Positions 1 through 6,998 of a stretch of DNA of 33,959 nt are shown here, one piece after another. The position numbers and the translations under genes are program-made. Position 1 is the stretch's first letter; each line of letters starts with the position of its first letter. This DNA is from Streptomyces sp. LHD-70 (lineage in GTDB: Bacteria; Actinomycetota; Actinomycetes; Streptomycetales; Streptomycetaceae): positions 1-33,959 of the forward strand of contig NZ_JAVIFW010000040.1 in the NCBI RefSeq assembly GCF_031157275.1, read 5' to 3'. The notes below the pieces were generated by a model, which was not told the DNA's origin, did not search any database, and worked only from the letters and a program-made list of their open reading frames with translations.

Positions 1-97
1 TTAAGGCTCCCAGTAGACGACTGGGTTGATAGGCCGGATGTGGAAGCACCGTAAGGTGTGGAGCTGACCGGTACTAATAGGCCGAGGGCTTGTCCTC
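1..97 (+). rRNA. 23S ribosomal RNA, 3' end (partial)
   Basis: The first ~97 bases match the conserved 3' terminus of bacterial 23S rRNA: the segment containing GAAGCACCGTAAGGTGTG followed by GAGCTGACCGGTACTAATAG. The rest of the gene lies left of the window. The mature 3' end is placed near position 97 by family resemblance, so a few bases of error are possible. The strand is + because the 5S gene follows downstream. Confidence 0.93.
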
Positions 98-228
98 AGT
101 TGCTCGCGTCCACTGTGTTAGTTCTGAAGTAACGAACAGCTGTTGTCGGCTGAACAATTACTCAACTAAAGAGTGTGCTTGTTCGCTGCCCTGTTCAGCG
201 TCCCGTTTTCGACGGGATACTTCATAGG
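98..228 (+). other. 23S-5S internal transcribed spacer
   Basis: This is the spacer between the 23S 3' end and the 5S gene. It is AT-richer than the rest of the window. It holds a small hairpin, TCCCGT (201-206) with ACGGGA (212-217) and a 5-nt loop, about a dozen bases before the 5S. I see no tRNA in it. It is presumably removed during pre-rRNA processing. Confidence 0.75.
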
Positions 229-348
229 GTTTCGGTGGTCATAGCGTGAGGGAAACGCCCGGTTACATTCCGAACCCGGAAGCTAAGCCTCACAGCGCCG
301 ATGGTACTGCAGGGGGGACCCTGTGGGAGAGTAGGACGCCGCCGAACA
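229..348 (+). rRNA. 5S ribosomal RNA
   Basis: This ~120-nt segment begins GTTTCGGTGGTCATAGCGTG, has the internal loop motif CCGAACCCGGAAGCTAAG, and ends with GAGAGTAGGACGCCGCCGAA. It is the characteristic actinobacterial 5S rRNA, and its 5' and 3' ends can pair (TTTCGGTGG with CCGCCGAA). It completes a 16S-23S-5S operon whose earlier part is off the left edge. Confidence 0.96.
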
Positions 349-358
349 ATTCTTAGGA

Positions 359-404
359 GGACCCTTGGTCCCAGCGTTCACGCTGGGACCAAGGGTCCTT
401 TTTT
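359..404 (+). terminator. rRNA operon intrinsic terminator
   Basis: A perfect 18-bp stem (359-376 with 381-398) is closed by a TTCA loop and followed directly by six T residues (399-404). It lies ~10 nt after the 5S gene. This is a textbook Rho-independent terminator for the rRNA operon, and unusually strong for a Streptomyces, where many terminators lack a T run. Confidence 0.95.
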
Positions 405-476
405 GTTTATTCGTCGAAGCGCGGCCCGAAGCCGGGTGCGCAAGAATGACTGCGGTACCGAAGACAGGAGTCACCG

Positions 477-2318
477 ATGTCGACCAACTCTCCCGACGAT
501 CGTCCCGAACGCGAGCAGCGTAGGCGGGACGACGGGGACCGAGGCGGCTACCGCGGCGGACCGCGCCGTGACGGTGACCGCGGTGATCGCGGCGGCCAAG
601 GCCGGCGCGACGACCGTGACCGCGGCAGGGACCGCGATCGCGGGTTCCGACGCGATGACCGTCGTGACGACCGCCCCGGCTTCCGTCGGGACGATCGTCG
701 GGATGACCGACGTGACGACCGGCGCGATGACCGCGACCGTGGATTCCGTCGCGATGACCGCCGTGACAACGACCGTGGTGGATTCCGGCGGGACGAGCGG
801 CGTGACGACCCGCGGCGTGACGACCGCCCCGGCTTCCGCAGGGACGACCGCCGGGACGACAGGCGTGATGATCGCCGCGACGACCGTGGCGGGCGGCCCC
901 CCTTCCGTCGCGATGACCGCCGCGACGACAGGCGGGATGACCGTCGCGACGACCGCGACCGTGGATTCCGGCGTGACGATCGTCGGGATGACCGCCCCGG
1001 TGGCTTCCGTCGGGACGACCGGCGCGATGACCGCCGTGACGACCGCGGTGGTTTCCGGCGTGACGACCGTAGGGACGATCGGCGCGACGACCGTGGCGGG
1101 CGGCCCCCCTTCCGTCGCGATGACCGCCGCGACGACAGGCGGGATGACCGGCGCGACGACCGCGACCGTGGATTCCGGCGTGACGATCGACGGGATGACC
1201 GTCGCGATGACCGACCCGGTGGCTTCCGTCGCGATGACCGTCGCGATGACCGCCGTGACGACCGGCGGGACAACGACCGCGGTGGATTCCGGCGTGACGA
1301 CGACCGGCGCGGAGGCGGAGGTTTCCGGGGCCGCGACGACCGTAGGGACGACCGGCGCGATGACCGCGACCGTGGTGGGCGTGGCCCCCGTCGGGACGAC
1401 CGGGGCGGACGCCCCGGTGGGTTCCGTGGGCGTGACGACCGGCGTGACGACCGACGAGGTGGCGGTGGCGGTGGCTACCGCGGGCGTGACGGCCGGGACG
1501 ACCGCGGCCCGCGCCGCGACGACCGTCCCGACCGCGAGCCGATCAAGCGGCTGCCGATCCCGGACGACGTCACCGGCGAGGAGATCGACGCCGACGTACG
1601 CCAGGAGCTGCAGAGCCTGCCGAAGGGGCTCGCGGAGGACGTCGCCAGGAACCTGGTGATGGTCGCCAAGCTCATCGACGAGGACCCGGAGCAGGCCTAC
1701 GGCTACTCGCGGGTGGCCCTGCGGCTCGCCTCGCGTGTGGCGGCCGTGCGGGAAGCGGCCGGCTTCGCCGCGTACGCGAACCAGAAGTACTCCGAGGCGC
1801 TCGCCGAGTTCCGGGCCGCGCGGCGGATGACCGGGTCCGCGGAGCTGTGGCCCGTCATGGCGGACTGTGAGCGTGGGCTCGGGCGGCCCGAGAAGGCCCT
1901 GGACATGGCCGGTGAGGCCGAGGTGCAGAAGCTCGACAAGGCCGGGCAGGTCGAGATGCGTCTCGTCGCCGCCGGTGCGCGCCGTGACATGGGGCAGCTG
2001 GACGCGGCGATCGTGACGCTGCAGAGCCCCGAGCTGGCGTCGAACTCCGTGCAGCCGTGGACCGCGCGGCTGCGGTACGCGTACGCGGATGCGCTGCTCT
2101 CCGCCGGGCGTGAGGCCGAGGCGCGCGAGTGGTTCGCCAAGACCGCCGAGGCCGACCGGGACGGCAGCACGGACGCCTCCGACCGGCTCGCCGAGATGGA
2201 CGGGGTGGAGTTCGTCGACGCCTTCGACGAGGAGGCGGACACCGACGTGACGCCCGCAGCCGAGGCGGAGAAGGACCAGGACCAGGACCAGGGCCAGGAC
2301 GAGGACGACGACCAGTAA
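477..2318 (+). CDS. Arg/Asp-repeat protein with folded TPR-like C-terminal domain
   Basis: This is a 613-aa protein of unknown function. ATG 477 follows GGAG at 467-470 (6-nt spacing). Residues ~15-355 are low complexity: near-neutral RRDD blocks broken by GFRR, GGRPPFRR and DRGFRR, so Arg and Asp alternate with regularly spaced Phe and Gly. Residues ~356-585 look folded and helical (starting near PIKRLPIPDDVTGEEID), with repeats resembling TPRs such as YSEALAEFRAARRM and EKALDMAGEAEVQ. Residues 586-613 are an acidic D/E/Q tail. Relatives with a shorter repeat are known in Streptomyces as TPR proteins; I recognise the architecture, not a function. Its place right behind an rRNA operon and its RNA-binding-like composition suggest an RNA or ribosome role, which is inference. 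The repeat keeps other frames open too, but the SD, stop context and C-terminal domain support this frame. Confidence 0.9.
   Translation: MSTNSPDDRPEREQRRRDDGDRGGYRGGPRRDGDRGDRGGQGRRDDRDRGRDRDRGFRRDDRRDDRPGFRRDDRRDDRRDDRRDDRDRGFRRDDRRDNDRGGFRRDERRDDPRRDDRPGFRRDDRRDDRRDDRRDDRGGRPPFRRDDRRDDRRDDRRDDRDRGFRRDDRRDDRPGGFRRDDRRDDRRDDRGGFRRDDRRDDRRDDRGGRPPFRRDDRRDDRRDDRRDDRDRGFRRDDRRDDRRDDRPGGFRRDDRRDDRRDDRRDNDRGGFRRDDDRRGGGGFRGRDDRRDDRRDDRDRGGRGPRRDDRGGRPGGFRGRDDRRDDRRGGGGGGYRGRDGRDDRGPRRDDRPDREPIKRLPIPDDVTGEEIDADVRQELQSLPKGLAEDVARNLVMVAKLIDEDPEQAYGYSRVALRLASRVAAVREAAGFAAYANQKYSEALAEFRAARRMTGSAELWPVMADCERGLGRPEKALDMAGEAEVQKLDKAGQVEMRLVAAGARRDMGQLDAAIVTLQSPELASNSVQPWTARLRYAYADALLSAGREAEAREWFAKTAEADRDGSTDASDRLAEMDGVEFVDAFDEEADTDVTPAAEAEKDQDQDQGQDEDDDQ
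877..1200 (+). repeat. Long internal direct duplication in the Arg/Asp-repeat domain
   Basis: Positions 877-993 recur at 1084-1200, offset by 207 nt (69 codons, in frame), with only two mismatches that I can see. Each copy encodes the GGRPPFRR unit plus several RRDD blocks. It sits in a wider array of 12-nt degenerate units (CG-GAY-GAC-CGN type) from about 640 to 1480. The near identity points to recent duplication by slippage or unequal recombination. Confidence 0.85.
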
Positions 2319-2332
2319 GTAGCCGTGGCGCG

Positions 2333-2373
2333 AAGGAGGGGCGGGACCGGATCGGTCCCGCCCCTCCTTTTTT
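2333..2373 (+). terminator. Intrinsic terminator after the Arg/Asp-repeat gene
   Basis: A perfect 17-bp stem (2333-2349 with 2353-2369) with loop GAT is followed by a run of T (2368-2373). It starts 15 nt after the upstream stop codon and lies between two convergent genes. The T run favours the + strand; only two A residues flank the other side, so leftward termination would be weaker. Confidence 0.92.
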
Positions 2374-2392
2374 CGTATCGCCTCTGGGTCGC

Positions 2393-3667
2393 TCAGTGCT
2401 CCAGGCTGCGCAGGACCAGGCCCGTGGCCGGCTTCGGGCCGAAGGACGTGGACTTGCGGGGCATCGTGACGCCCTGGCGGGCCAGTTCGCGTACGACCTC
2501 CTCGCGGACCGGGTGCATCAGGACCGCCGTAACGCCGTCGTGTTCGGCCTTCTGGACCGCGGCGCGGGTGTCGTGGATGTACGCGATGTGGTCCGGGTCG
2601 TCCGGGATGCGCCAGATGTGGTCCAGGAGCGTGGAGTGCAGGACCGTGGCGTCCAGGGTGCGCCACAGCTCCGGGCGGTCGTGGCGGATCGTGCGGGCCA
2701 GGAGGCCGGGGTCCGGGCGGTCGACGAGGTGGAACGTGCCGTCGCCGGCGAGCAGGAACGCGTTCGACTCGGCGGCCGCCTCCGCGAGGGCGTCGAGGGC
2801 GCGCGGGAGAGGGGCGTCGACGCGGCGTACGCGGAAGGAGTCGGCGACGGCCGTCAGGGCGTCGGCGACCGGCAGGTCGTGCAGGAGGCGGTGGATCGCG
2901 CGGACCTGCAGCGGATAGCGGGTCGTGTCGACGAGCAGGACCAGGCCGTGGTCCCACGGAGACGGGGACGCGTGGCGGCCGCGCAGCCGCAGGTAGGTGG
3001 CCCAGCGGTGGTGGCCGTCGGCGATCAGGGCCTGGCGGCGGGCGAAGTCGGCCTGGATCTCGGCGAGTTCGGCCGGGTCGGTGACCGACCAGAGGCGGTG
3101 GCTGAAGCCGTCCTCGGTGGTCGTGGCGAGCAGCGGCGGGCGGTTCACGGCGCGTTCGATGACCGCGGTGGCGCCGGTCCTGGTGCCCTCGCCGCGGTAG
3201 GTGAGCAGCAGTGGTTCGAGGTTGGCGGCGGTGGCGCCCATCAGGTCCGCGCGGTCCTCGACGATGTGCGGCATGACGTCCTCGTGCGGCAGGACGACGC
3301 CCTCGTGGGCCTCGGAGAGTTCCAGGGCGCCGATGAGTCCGCGCTGCAGGAGGTCGCCGTTGCGCTGCTCGTAGACGTACAGGGCGGGTTCGGCCTCGGG
3401 GGCGAGTATGCCGTCGGCGAGCCACTGGCGGAGGGTGTCGGCGGCCTGCTGGTGGCGCGCCTCGGGGGTGTCGGCCTGCGGCAGGATGAGGCGGACGATG
3501 TTGTGCGGGTCGGCGGACTCCAGGTGCAGGAGTCCGTCCGGGCGCACCACCACGTCGTACGGCGGGGACGTCACTGCGGCGAGCGAGCCGACGCGGTCGG
3601 GGACGTAGCGCAGTCCCCGGATGGGGGTGAGGCGCAGCCCCTTGCCGTCCGGACCTGTGGTGTTCAT
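2393..3667 (-). CDS. DUF1015 family protein
   Basis: This 424-aa protein belongs to the DUF1015 family. Visible family features are the N-terminal PIRGLRYVPDRVGSLAAVTS and SPPYDVV segment, HNIVRLILP, YVYEQ, and the central ADGHHRWATY motif. The family is poorly characterised. The DGHHR motif resembles the nucleotide-binding motif of ParB/SerK-like proteins, so a kinase-like function is possible but unproven. The frame is open far upstream, but ATG 3667 starts the recognisable domain. A TACGAT hexamer (3674-3679, minus strand) lies 6 nt before it, consistent with a leaderless mRNA. It is divergent from the HAD phosphatase gene, with 75 bp between them. Confidence 0.92.
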   Translation of the reverse strand: MNTTGPDGKGLRLTPIRGLRYVPDRVGSLAAVTSPPYDVVVRPDGLLHLESADPHNIVRLILPQADTPEARHQQAADTLRQWLADGILAPEAEPALYVYEQRNGDLLQRGLIGALELSEAHEGVVLPHEDVMPHIVEDRADLMGATAANLEPLLLTYRGEGTRTGATAVIERAVNRPPLLATTTEDGFSHRLWSVTDPAELAEIQADFARRQALIADGHHRWATYLRLRGRHASPSPWDHGLVLLVDTTRYPLQVRAIHRLLHDLPVADALTAVADSFRVRRVDAPLPRALDALAEAAAESNAFLLAGDGTFHLVDRPDPGLLARTIRHDRPELWRTLDATVLHSTLLDHIWRIPDDPDHIAYIHDTRAAVQKAEHDGVTAVLMHPVREEVVRELARQGVTMPRKSTSFGPKPATGLVLRSLEH

Positions 3668-3673
3668 GCCTGC

Positions 3674-3679
3674 ATCGTA
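3674..3679 (-). promoter_or_regulatory. Putative -10 element, leaderless start of DUF1015 gene
   Basis: TACGAT on the minus strand fits TANNNT and ends 6 nt before ATG 3667, so transcription would begin at or next to the start codon. No convincing -35 is visible 17-18 bp upstream. Confidence 0.5.
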
Positions 3680-3742
3680 TGGGTGGGCACTGGAGTGCGA
3701 GATGATCGGGGGGAGAGTCGTCGAGTCGAGGAGCCGTACGTG

Positions 3743-4771
3743 ATGAGCCAGACCGTCAGGACGAGCCCGGGCGGCAGTGAGCGGGCGTTGAGCGAGGCGT
3801 ACGACACGGCGCTGCTCGACCTGGACGGGGTGGTGTACACGGGCGGTGAGGCGATCGTGTACGCGGTGGAGTCGCTGCTCGCGGCGCGGGCCGGGGGGAT
3901 GCATCTCGCGTATGTGACGAACAATGCGCTGCGGCCGCCGGAGGTGGTGGCCGAGCACATCACCGAGCTCGGGGTGCCGACCGAGGCCGCGGACGTGATC
4001 AACTCCGCGCAGGCGGTGGCCCGGCTGATCGCCGAGCAGGTGCCGCAGGGCTCGAAGGTCCTGGTGATCGGCGGCGAGGGGCTGCGGTCGGCGCTGCGGG
4101 AGCGGGGGCTCGTACCGGTGGAGTCGGCGGAGGACGGTCCGGCGGCGGTCGTGCAGGGGTACGGCGGGCCGGAGTTGGCGTGGGGGCGGTTCGCCGAGGC
4201 CTGCTATGCGATCGCGCGGGGCGTGCCGTGGTTCGCGTCCAACACGGATCTGACGATTCCGAGTGCGCGGGGGATCGCGCCCGGCAACGGGGCGGCGGTC
4301 GAGGTCGTACGGATCGCGACCGGCGCCGAGCCGCAGGTGGCGGGCAAGCCGCTGCCGCCGATGCACCGGGAGACGATCCTGCGGACCGGGGCGGAGCGGC
4401 CGCTGGTCGTCGGTGACCGTCTGGACACGGACATCGAGGGCGCGTTCAACGGTGAGGTGGACTCGCTGCTCGTGCTGACCGGGGTGACCGACGCGGCCCA
4501 GCTGCTCGCGGCCCCGCCCGAGCACCGGCCGACGTACGTGGACACGGATCTGCGCGGCCTGCTGACCGGGCAGCCGGAGGTGGCGGCGGACGGGGACGGG
4601 TTCCGCTGCGGTTCCTTCGTGGCGCGGGCCGGTGCGGAGGTGCTCGAACTCGACGGGGACGGCGAGCCGATGGACGGGCTGCGGGCGCTGTGCGCGGCGG
4701 CGTGGACGGTGGCCGGTGCGGGGGAGTGCGGCCTGGACGCGGGGAAGGCGCTGGCCCGGCTCGGGCTTTGA
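3743..4771 (+). CDS. HAD-IIA family phosphatase (NagD/phosphoglycolate phosphatase-like)
   Basis: This 342-aa protein is a HAD-superfamily subclass IIA hydrolase. Motif I is LLDLDGVVYTG, with nucleophile Asp26 and acid/base Asp28. Motif II is in AYVTNN. The C-terminal motif IV is VVGDRLDTDIEGAFN, where two Asp would bind Mg2+. The family dephosphorylates small phosphometabolites such as phosphoglycolate, pyridoxal phosphate or nucleotides; the substrate cannot be read here. A C-terminal extension of ~70 residues (after YVDTDLRGLL) is typical of actinobacterial members. GAGGAG (3728-3733) precedes both ATG 3743 and an in-frame GTG 3740; the latter has the tighter 6-nt spacing. The gene is divergent from the DUF1015 gene. 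Confidence 0.93.
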   Translation: MSQTVRTSPGGSERALSEAYDTALLDLDGVVYTGGEAIVYAVESLLAARAGGMHLAYVTNNALRPPEVVAEHITELGVPTEAADVINSAQAVARLIAEQVPQGSKVLVIGGEGLRSALRERGLVPVESAEDGPAAVVQGYGGPELAWGRFAEACYAIARGVPWFASNTDLTIPSARGIAPGNGAAVEVVRIATGAEPQVAGKPLPPMHRETILRTGAERPLVVGDRLDTDIEGAFNGEVDSLLVLTGVTDAAQLLAAPPEHRPTYVDTDLRGLLTGQPEVAADGDGFRCGSFVARAGAEVLELDGDGEPMDGLRALCAAAWTVAGAGECGLDAGKALARLGL

Positions 4772-4882
4772 GGGCTTCGGCTCGGGTTCTGAGGCTCTGA
4801 GGTTATGAGGGCTTCAGGGCGGGCCGGGAGCGGCCAGGAGTGCGCGGGCCAGGAGTGCCGGGACGGGCAGGTCAAGCCGTTA

Positions 4883-4901
4883 GGAGGGTAGGCTAACCTA
4901 A
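4883..4901 (+). promoter_or_regulatory. Iron box (IdeR/DmdR-type operator) overlapping the -10
   Basis: Positions 4883-4901 match 16 of 19 bases of the IdeR/DmdR consensus TTAGGTTAGGCTAACCTAA, with mismatches at 4883, 4884 and 4888. The right half (4889-4901) is intact. The box covers a TAACCT hexamer (4894-4899) 6 nt before the GTG start at 4906. Fe2+-bound repressor would thus block the promoter of the following transport operon. The repressor identity is inferred from the motif. Confidence 0.85.
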
Positions 4902-4905
4902 CCGG

Positions 4906-5964
4906 GTGTTGGTCGACAGTCCCTCTCCCGAGCGCACCGAGGCGCCCCCGCCCGAGCCCGCGGCAACCCGCGGGCGGCAGGCGATCCGCGCTGTCGGGCT
5001 CCTTCTCGCCGTGGGCGTGCTCGCCCTGGTCGTCGTCGCGAGCATCGCCGTCGGCGCCAAGCAGATCCCCGTCGCCGATGTCTGGCACGGGCTGTTCTCC
5101 GCCACCGGCACGGACAACGACGTCGTCATCAGGGACCTGCGGCTGCCCCGCACCCTGCTCGGGCTGCTCGTCGGGGCCGCGCTCGGGCTCGCCGGGGCCG
5201 TGCTGCAGGCGTTGACCCGCAATCCGCTCGCCGACCCCGGGCTGCTCGGCATCAACGCGGGCGCGTCCGCCGCCGTCGTCAGCGCGATCAGCTTTCTCGG
5301 CGTCACCTCCCTCACCGGCTATGTCTGGTTCGCGTTCGCCGGCGCCGCCGTCGTCTCCGTGCTCGTGTACGCGCTCGGCGGGGTCCGCAGCGCCACCCCG
5401 GTACGGCTCGCGCTCGCGGGTACGGCGGTCACCGCGGCCCTGATCGGCTACATCAACGCCGTGATGCTGCTCGACAGCTCGGCCCTCGACAAGATGCGCT
5501 TCTGGACGGTCGGTTCGCTGGCCTCGGCGTCGATGTCGACCATCGGGCAGGTCGCCCCGTTCATCGCCGTCGGCCTGCTGCTCGCGCTCGGCCTCGCCCG
5601 GCCGCTGAACGCGATGGCGATGGGCGACGACACCGCCGTCGCGCTCGGCGCGCGTGTCAACCGCACCCGGATCCTCGCCATGACCGCCGCGACCCTGCTC
5701 TGCGGAGCGGCCACCGCGGCCTGCGGGCCGATCGCGTTCGTCGGCCTGATGGTGCCGCACATGGTCCGCGCGTTCACCGGCCCCGACCAGCGCTGGATCC
5801 TGCCGTACGCGACGGTCCTGTCGCCGGTGCTGCTGCTCGGCGCCGACGTCATCGGCCGGGTCGTGGCCCGCCCCTCCGAGCTGCAGGTCGGCATCGTCAC
5901 CGCGCTCATCGGCGGCCCGCTCTTCATCTACCTCGTACGACGCCGGAGGATGGCTCAGCTGTGA
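4906..5964 (+). CDS. FecCD-family iron-siderophore ABC transporter permease 1
   Basis: This 352-aa integral membrane protein is of the BtuC/FecCD/FhuB type, with about nine or ten hydrophobic segments after a ~28-residue Pro/Glu-rich cytoplasmic N-terminus. The diagnostic stretch is RDLRLPRTLLGLLVGAALG followed by RNPLADPGLLGINAGA. The cytoplasmic coupling region near ALGARVNRTRI and a closing GGPLFIYLVRRRR are also typical. It starts with GTG 4906. The nearest GGAGGG (4883-4888) is 17 nt away, too far to serve as an SD, so the mRNA may be leaderless. It is the first gene of an operon controlled by the iron box and overlaps the next gene by 4 bp. Confidence 0.95.
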   Translation: MLVDSPSPERTEAPPPEPAATRGRQAIRAVGLLLAVGVLALVVVASIAVGAKQIPVADVWHGLFSATGTDNDVVIRDLRLPRTLLGLLVGAALGLAGAVLQALTRNPLADPGLLGINAGASAAVVSAISFLGVTSLTGYVWFAFAGAAVVSVLVYALGGVRSATPVRLALAGTAVTAALIGYINAVMLLDSSALDKMRFWTVGSLASASMSTIGQVAPFIAVGLLLALGLARPLNAMAMGDDTAVALGARVNRTRILAMTAATLLCGAATAACGPIAFVGLMVPHMVRAFTGPDQRWILPYATVLSPVLLLGADVIGRVVARPSELQVGIVTALIGGPLFIYLVRRRRMAQL

Positions 5965-6998
5965 AGTCCCTGAAGGCGGTCCGTACCGAGAGCGGTCTCT
6001 CCGTGCGGATCGAGCCGCGCGCCCTCGTCGTCGGAGCGCTGCTCTGCGTGGCCACGCTCGCCGTCGCCGTCGTGCTCATCGGCACCGGCGACTTCGAGAT
6101 CCCGGCCACCGACGTCATCAGCACGCTGCTCGGCGACGGCACGACCGCGCACACGTTCATCGTGAACGACCTGCGGCTGCCGCGGGTCCTGGTCGGGCTG
6201 CTCGTCGGGGCCTCGCTCGGCCTGGCCGGGGCGATCTTCCAGTCCATCTCCCGCAATCCGCTGGGCAGTCCGGACATCATCGGCTTCGGCCAGGGCTCGA
6301 CGGTGGGCGCGCTCACGGTCATCGTGCTGTTCCAGGGCAGCGCCGTCGCGGTCGCCGCGGGCTCGCTCGTGGGCGGGCTCCTCACCGGCGTACTGATCTA
6401 TCTGCTCGCCTGGAAGCGCGGGGTGCACGGCTACCGGCTCGTGCTCGTCGGCATCGGCGCCGCCGCGATCCTCACCGCGCTCAACGGCTACCTGCTGACC
6501 AAGGCCGACCTGGTCGACGCGGCCCGCGCGTACGTGTGGATGGCGGGCTCACTGAACGGGCGGGACTGGGACCAGGTCGAGCCGCTGTTCTGGCTGTGCG
6601 CCGTCCTCGTACCGCTGGTCCTCGCGTACGCCCGGCCGCTGCGGATGCTTGAGATGGGCGACGACGTGGCGTACGCGCTCGGCGTGCGGCCCGAGCGGAC
6701 GCGGATCGTGCTGATGCTGTCGGCCGTCCTGCTCACCGCGTCGGCGACCGCAGCGGCCGGGCCCGTCTCGTTCGTGGCGCTGACCGCGCCGCAGCTGGCG
6801 CGCCGGCTCACCCGGTCGCCCGGCCCGAACCTGGTGGCGTCGCTGCTGATGGGCGCCGTGCTCCTGATCGCCGCCGACCTGGCCGCGCAGCGGGCGTTCG
6901 GCGCGGACACGCTGCCCGTGGGCGTGCTCACGGGGGTGCTCGGCGGCGTGTATCTGCTGTGGCTGCTCGTCTCCGAGCGCAGGGCGGGGCGGATATGA
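5961..6998 (+). CDS. FecCD-family iron-siderophore ABC transporter permease 2
   Basis: This 345-aa paralogue of the preceding permease carries the same signatures: NDLRLPRVLVGLLVGASLG, then RNPLGSPDIIGFGQGS, and the coupling region ALGVRPERTRIVL. The GTG start at 5961 overlaps the upstream TGA (GTGA, 5961-5964), indicating translational coupling. The two permeases would form the heterodimeric membrane channel for ferric-siderophore uptake. The C-terminus ends in GGVYLLWLLVSERR, the usual end of the family, so the gene is intact. Confidence 0.95.
   Translation: MKSLKAVRTESGLSVRIEPRALVVGALLCVATLAVAVVLIGTGDFEIPATDVISTLLGDGTTAHTFIVNDLRLPRVLVGLLVGASLGLAGAIFQSISRNPLGSPDIIGFGQGSTVGALTVIVLFQGSAVAVAAGSLVGGLLTGVLIYLLAWKRGVHGYRLVLVGIGAAAILTALNGYLLTKADLVDAARAYVWMAGSLNGRDWDQVEPLFWLCAVLVPLVLAYARPLRMLEMGDDVAYALGVRPERTRIVLMLSAVLLTASATAAAGPVSFVALTAPQLARRLTRSPGPNLVASLLMGAVLLIAADLAAQRAFGADTLPVGVLTGVLGGVYLLWLLVSERRAGRI

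Noticed and set aside
98..228. tRNA gene in the 23S-5S spacer
   Set aside because: No cloverleaf, no CCA end and no T-arm GGTTCGAATC-like motif is visible.
640..1480. Regular repeats that could suggest a CRISPR array
   Set aside because: Units are 12-nt degenerate codon repeats in a coding frame, without conserved direct repeats of 24-40 bp, unique spacers or cas genes.
301..1659. An open + strand frame starting inside the 5S rRNA and crossing the repeat region
   Set aside because: It begins within an rRNA gene, crosses the terminator, and its translation is Thr/Val/Ala low complexity caused by the repeat in a shifted frame.
471..3425. A very long open frame on the minus strand across the Arg/Asp-repeat gene and beyond
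   Set aside because: The RRDD-type codon repeat leaves all frames free of stops. The minus frame gives meaningless Val/Thr/Pro and Arg/Pro-rich translation and runs through two real genes without a suitable RBS or domain.
2129..3742. Upstream extension of the HAD phosphatase frame
   Set aside because: The frame is open only because it is antisense to the DUF1015 gene; HAD homology begins after 3743.
3668..4525. Upstream extension of the DUF1015 frame
   Set aside because: It is antisense to the HAD phosphatase gene and lacks conserved sequence; the DUF1015 domain begins right after ATG 3667.
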